From Erodium maritimum (Eukaryota; Streptophyta; Magnoliopsida; Geraniales; Geraniaceae): a stretch of DNA of 64,000 bases. The position numbers were made by a program, and so were the translations under genes. The stretch lies in the NCBI GenBank assembly GCA_963921825.1, contig OY997596.1, forward strand, positions 16,435,001 through 16,499,000, in the 5' to 3' direction. Below, piece after piece: positions 59,381 to 64,000 of the stretch. Under the pieces are notes generated by a model. It saw only the letters and a list, made by a program, of their open reading frames with translations. It was not told the origin of the DNA and did no database searches. How positions within the stretch are numbered: position 1 is the first letter of the stretch; each line of letters starts with the position of its first letter.

Positions 59381-61959
59381 TGTCACGCCCCAAATCCGGT
59401 TTTGACCGGACTCGAGACGTGAGTTTAAATAAAGGATAACTAAAGCAGTTTAATAATAAAAAAGGTTTAAGATAGCAGTTTAAAAGCTACAAAAATAACG
59501 CGAGTCAACAGCTCGTCAACAACAAAAGGTAACTCAGTTTAGAAACAGTAAAAAACTGTACGTCTCTAGACACTAGCCAAGACCCTCGTCAGCTCCCAAA
59601 CTTCGAGAATCCTGCTAATACTGATCCTGCTCAACACCTAAAAGACAACAAGGTAAGGGGTGAGCTTTCGCTCAGTAGGAAAAGTAGTTAAGGTTATGAA
59701 CATCAGTTCAATACCACGAGTAACCGTCCAATTAGGGTATACTAGCAAATCATGATTATCAACAAAGCCCACGGGACAAGTACCAACCACCAAACACTCT
59801 CGAAAGACCATAATAACTCATGAAACCACGCACAAAGCCAACCAACACACAACGAACACACAACAGAACAACACATAACTTAGTACAACTGTTCCCAACA
59901 TCACCGGCTATCACAGCCCGTCCCATTTATATCGTACCGGAACACGAAGCATCGGTCCTGACATCTTCCCGTCACCGAGACTTGGGGTAACATACCTGAC
60001 CCGCAATACATTCAGTCGGATGTCTTCCCGTTACGGAGACTCGAGGCCTCACGCATAACGAACCGGCACATACCTCGGTCGTACGCCTTCCCGGACCACA
60101 TAGCATCGGGGTAATGGTTACACCATCCTCGTCCTCGATACTCTACACCGGCATACTCTCTCGGTGTAGGTATCGCATCAGACACACCTCTTCTTGGAAC
60201 ACACATCAAGAGGATAACATGCAGCACAAAGCCATGGTCCGACCACGGTATACCAACCGAGTCGACTCACCATAACGCACAAATCGGTCTGTCACTCACC
60301 CGATCATGTCACAACCAAAGATTCACATCACATCAAACACGACACACTTGCCCACACATAGTCACAACATGCTACACCGAGTATATCATAACATGATTCT
60401 TAATCTTATCGACACTTAGTCACACATCATGCATCTCAATCAAAGATCATGCATTTCAATCAGCACACAACCTAAGGCTCGACATGGCCATTCTACCAGC
60501 ACATCAATTTCCCAAGAATTGAAAGCGATTATTCTAGTGAATCACATCCTACATGAAAACTAAGACTCGCCCGGTTATTAAAGTAATTGAAAGCGGTTAT
60601 TCTAGTGAATCACATCCTACATGCAAACTAGGACCTTTCCAGTTATTATTATTAAGATACATGCATACTAGTAACTTTCCGTAATTAAACCGGTATTCGC
60701 TACGTTCCCTACCTCAAAATAAACAACGATCAACTCCTAGCTGTTGACGTCATGGCTCGCTTCCTCCTCCACCTCACAATGTCCTCGGGTCTCCTCCTCC
60801 GTCGATCTCGGGTCCGAAGTCTTGGATCAACAAACAAGTACACGAATTAATACTAATTCAGTTGCAAAAAGAACGAGGAACAACTAAAGTAAGCCCGAAA
60901 GTCCAACATAGGCTAAGACGGGAAATGGGCCGGAAAGAGGCCCAATCCGAGTCTGTCACGGTTTGGGTCAGTGATCCGTGGGCTGAACCGTCACGGTTCT
61001 CCTCACGGAACCGTGGCAGACGCTGTCACGGTCTCCCTCATGGAGCTGTGACGCCTCCCGTCACGGTACCCGTCATGGATCCGTGACGGTCTGGCACTGT
61101 TCATCGTCTTCTTCCTTCCAGCCTCGGGTTTTCACGAAATTAACTCCAAAACTCCATTTTTGACATTCCCAAACCTCCAAAACAGCGCCCAAATCGTCAA
61201 TAATCCAATACCCATCATGAGTTTTCATCAAAACTCGATAAATACGAATTAAATCCATCATCTAGCAACAAAATCCTCCAAAACTTAATCATCCAAACCC
61301 CAAACTCCAAGCCCATCCATTGTTCATCAATTTTCTCCAAAACCTATGAACCAAAATCCATAAAAAACGATGGTGAGTAGAAGAATAAAATGGAAGAATC
61401 AAGCCCCTTTGGTGAAGAAATGTCCCAAAAATCCCTCTTCTCTCTCCTTTCTTCTTCTTCTTCAAGCTTCACACATCACTTTCTCTCTCCACCCTCTCTC
61501 CAATTTCGGCTACCTTGGGAAATGTGCTGAAATGTGCACCAAATTGAGCTTTAAACCTAGAGGAGATAGTGTCCAAAATACCCCTTCGCTTATCTCTTCC
61601 CAAAAACAACTAATGAGGGTATAAGGGTCATAAAACACCCAAATCTTCCCTTCCAAGCAAGCATGGACACATGTCCCCATGTGGGGACCACTCCAAGCTT
61701 AAATAAATTCCAGCACAAATATTTTATCGGATTTAGTTCCAAATCGGACCAAGTTTGACCGATAAAAGTCCCGGGTTGACTTTTCCCAATATTACAGTCA
61801 ACGGAAAGGAAACGGCCTAACTAAGCTAATCGTAATGACGACTAAGCTTTTGGGGCCCCGGAAAGATCCCGAATGACTCTCAGAGTCATCAGTTGACTTT
61901 TCCGGCAAAAAGTCAACTTTCGCCGAAAACCTCCGGTTCGACCGGGGGCGGTTCTTACA
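59381..61959 (-). repeat. solo LTR of the second chromovirus family
   Basis: A 2579-bp LTR on the minus strand, beginning (minus strand) TGTAAGAACCGCCCCC at 61959 and ending GGGGCGTGACA at 59381. It is flanked by a perfect 5-base duplication GGGAA (59376-59380 and 61960-61964), with no internal domain, so LTR-LTR recombination removed the rest. The 60955-61092 part holds GTCACGG/CCGTGAC palindromes. Confidence 0.9.
60955..61092. repeat. GTCACGG palindrome cluster in the solo LTR
   Basis: At least eight GTCACGG, CCGTGAC or one-base variants alternate in inverted order, ending GTCATGGATCCGTGACGG. They resemble the cluster at 4415-4565 in the first chromovirus. Confidence 0.8.
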
Positions 61960-62268
61960 GGGAATGACTGCATGAGTGACATGATTGACGACAAAGGGAT
62001 TCATCCCTCATACTACGGTATGAGAAAGATATCTAGTTCACGACCGCTTGATCGAGAGTGACTGACAAGAAAAGCATGGCCATGCACATGATACAGGGTA
62101 TCATAAGGTCAGTTATCTCACATATCAAGTAACAGTGATTGAGAACATGACAGACTTGATTTGAAGGGAGACATGGTGAGGATCGCCATATTGGACCGGC
62201 TAGCATGATGGGCTCGACATGGGATCTCTTAGAGAGGCCCATGGCCGGCCCACATAGGCTTTTCTTGT

Positions 62269-64000
62269 CAAAAAACAACTAATGAGGGTATAATGTCCAA
62301 AATACCCCTTCAACTAAACCTAGAGGAGATAGTGTCCAAAATACCCCTTCGCTTATCTCTTCCCAAAAACAACTAATGAGGGTATAAGGGTCATAAAACA
62401 CCCAAATCTTCCCTTCCAAGCAAGCATGGACACATGTCCCCATGTGGGGACCACTCCAAGCTTAAATAAATTCCAACACAAATATTTTATCGGATTCAGT
62501 TCCAAATCGGACCAAGTTTGACCGATAAAAGTCTCGGGTTGACTTTTCCCAATATTATAGTCAACAGAAAGGAAACAGCCTAACTAAGCTAACCGTAATG
62601 ACGGCTAAGCTTTTTGGGCCCTGGAAAGGTCTCGAATGACTCTCGGAGTCATCGGTTGAATTTTCCGGTAAAAAGTCAACTTTCGCCGAAAACCTCCGGT
62701 TCGACCGGGATCGAATGGGGGCGGTTCTTACAATCTACCCCCCTTAAAAGAATTTCTTCCTCGAAATTTAAAACAGACGTACCTCAAGGTTCGAACAGGC
62801 TGGGGTACTTCGCACGAACCTCACCCTCGCGCTCCTAAGTCGAATCTGCTCCATGGTGCTTCCACTGCACACGTACCAGTGGGATAGTCCTGTCACGCAA
62901 GGCCTTCTCTCACCTATCCAGAATCCTGACCGGCTGCTCCTCATACGAAACATCCTCAGCCACCTCGATGTTCGTCCACTCAATCAAGTGGGAGGGGTCA
63001 GCTGTGTACTTCCGCAACTGGGATACATGGAAGACGTTATGCATGTTCCCTAGCTGCGATGGCAAGGCAACAACTCCAACTCTGCCCAAGATCTCGAAAG
63101 GTCCGATAAACCGTGGGGCCAACTTGCCTCCGCCACGGTTGAACCGTAATAGGCCCTTCTTCGGGCTCACCCTTGGAAACACATGATCACCAATCGAAAA
63201 CTCAAGAGGCATGCGCCTTCTATCTGCATAACTATTCTGACGACTCTGCGCGGTCCTCAACCGATCCCGAATCAGTGCGACCTTCTCGGTCGTTTCCTAG
63301 ACAATCTCCGGACCAAGTAGACTCTGGTCTCCCACCTCTACCCAACACACGGGTGGTCTGCACGACCTACCATACAACGCCTCAAATGGTGCCATCCCAA
63401 TAATGGCCTGGAAGCTGTTGTTGTAGGAAAACTCCGCTAAAGGCAGGTGGTCCTCCCATGCCCCTCGAAATTCCAACACACAGGCTCGCAACATATCCTC
63501 CAGTATCTGGATACTGCACTCTGACTGGCCGTCGGTTTATGGGTGATACGTTGTACTAATCAAGACCTCGGCCCCCCAACTCTCTCTGCAAGCTCTCCCA
63601 AAATCTGGAGGTGAAACGCGGATCTCTGTCGGACACAATCGACACCGGCACCCCTGAAGACGGATAATCTCTCGAACATACAACCGGCTCAAAGTATCAA
63701 CTGTATCTGTCATCCTCATGCCCCAAGAAGTGTACCGACTTGGTCAGTCGGTCGACCACCACCCAAACTGCGTCATTCCCCCTTGGCGACCTCGGCAAGC
63801 CACTCACGAAGTCCATTGTGACGTGCTCCTACTTCCATTCTGCAATCGGTAACGGCTGCAGCAAGCCAGCGGGACGCTGATGCTCGGCCTTCACTTGCTG
63901 ACAAGTGAGACACCTCGAAACAAACTCTGGCACTTCTCTATGCATCCCGCTCCACAAGAATTGTCGTCTGATATCCCGATACATCTTGGTGCCACCCGGG
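62269..64000 (-). mobile_element. second chromovirus element, partial at window edge, broken
   Basis: Minus-strand element continuing beyond 64000. Parts seen: an LTR piece at about 62305-62732 that matches 61552-61959 of the solo LTR; a polypurine tract at 62735-62748; a chromodomain-like tail and integrase C-terminus at about 62770-63260 (HNVFHVSQLRKYTADPSHL); and integrase core and zinc-finger pieces toward 64000 ([35 protein letters not shown]-like sequence near 63900). Its LTR is cut short on the left, where a 35-base stretch (AAACAACTAATGAGGGTATA) is repeated. The coding part has several breaks. It is related to, but distinct from, the element at 1-11.6 kb. Confidence 0.82.

Larger units (their letters stand above)
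58930..62268. repeat. older repeat split by a solo LTR
   Basis: The sequences at about 58930-59380 and 61960-62268 read as one unit once the solo LTR and one copy of its GGGAA duplication are set aside. The joined tone (ACGACCCGACCTGAA, GCTTGTCAGGTATCC, CATGATACAGGGTATC) resembles non-coding internal sequence of large non-autonomous LTR elements, but no ends or coding domains were found. Assignment is inference. Confidence 0.4.

Noticed and set aside
1-64000. CRISPR array, bacterial operon, phage or organellar insert
   Set aside because: No spaced identical repeats of the right size, no ribosome-binding-site gene clusters, and all recognised genes have plant introns or belong to plant transposon families.

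Overview
This is a piece of a plant nuclear genome, most likely a eudicot. The host genes have many short GT-AG introns and plant-type products (two MLO proteins, an ATL-type RING-H2 protein). Between them lies a dense set of plant LTR elements of the Ty3/gypsy chromovirus type, L1-type LINEs, a TRIM, and MULE, hAT and Harbinger-like DNA elements. I cannot name the species. There is no bacterial, organellar or CRISPR-like material.

Layout, left to right. 1-11.6 kb: a nearly unbroken-looking but non-functional Tekay/Del-like chromovirus (1089-11638) with 2.75-kb LTRs and a TTTTT target duplication, sitting in older repeat sequence. 13.3-17.2 kb: MLO gene 1 on the plus strand, 15 coding exons, with two MITE-like elements in its introns. 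17.5-17.85 kb: a foldback element. 17.9-24.5 kb: a full-length but dead LINE with an RRM-type ORF1, minus strand. 24.75-25.04 kb: a Tourist-like MITE. 25.57-27.98 kb: a retroposed LINE carrying only ORF1, with an 18-bp target duplication. 28.27-29.63 kb: a MULE-type element with long inverted repeats. 29.68-31.07 kb: a 5'-truncated copy of the RRM LINE family with a TRIM inside it. 32.1-34.6 kb: two members of an unrecognised retroposon family (a third is at 52.4-53.4 kb). 35.1-36.5 kb: a MULE transposase remnant. 37.9-40.8 kb: MLO gene 2, plus strand, with the same 15-exon plan. 42.5-43.0 kb: an intronless RING-H2 gene. 43.7-46.0 kb: a chromovirus LTR fragment. 46.2-47.9 kb: a LINE ORF1 relic. 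48.8-51.5 kb: a six-exon minus-strand gene for an AAGAB/p34-type adaptin-binding protein. 53.94-54.79 kb: a hAT-type element with a perfect 8-bp duplication. 55.1-57.1 kb: a seven-exon minus-strand gene for translation factor eIF6, complete at 245 residues. 57.2-64 kb: repeat-rich sequence with a solo LTR (59381-61959) and the edge of a minus-strand chromovirus that runs out of the window.

The host genes do not form one pathway. The two MLO genes are tandem duplicates: 11 of 15 exons have exactly the same length, and all splice phases agree. They have been pushed about 20 kb apart by retroelement insertion. eIF6 (60S ribosome biogenesis) and the p34-like protein (clathrin-adaptor assembly) are housekeeping genes.

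I found no clearly new biological system. The best candidates for something undescribed are the ORF1-only LINE, the three-copy retroposon family, and the palindromic GTCACGG repeats shared by two different chromovirus families.
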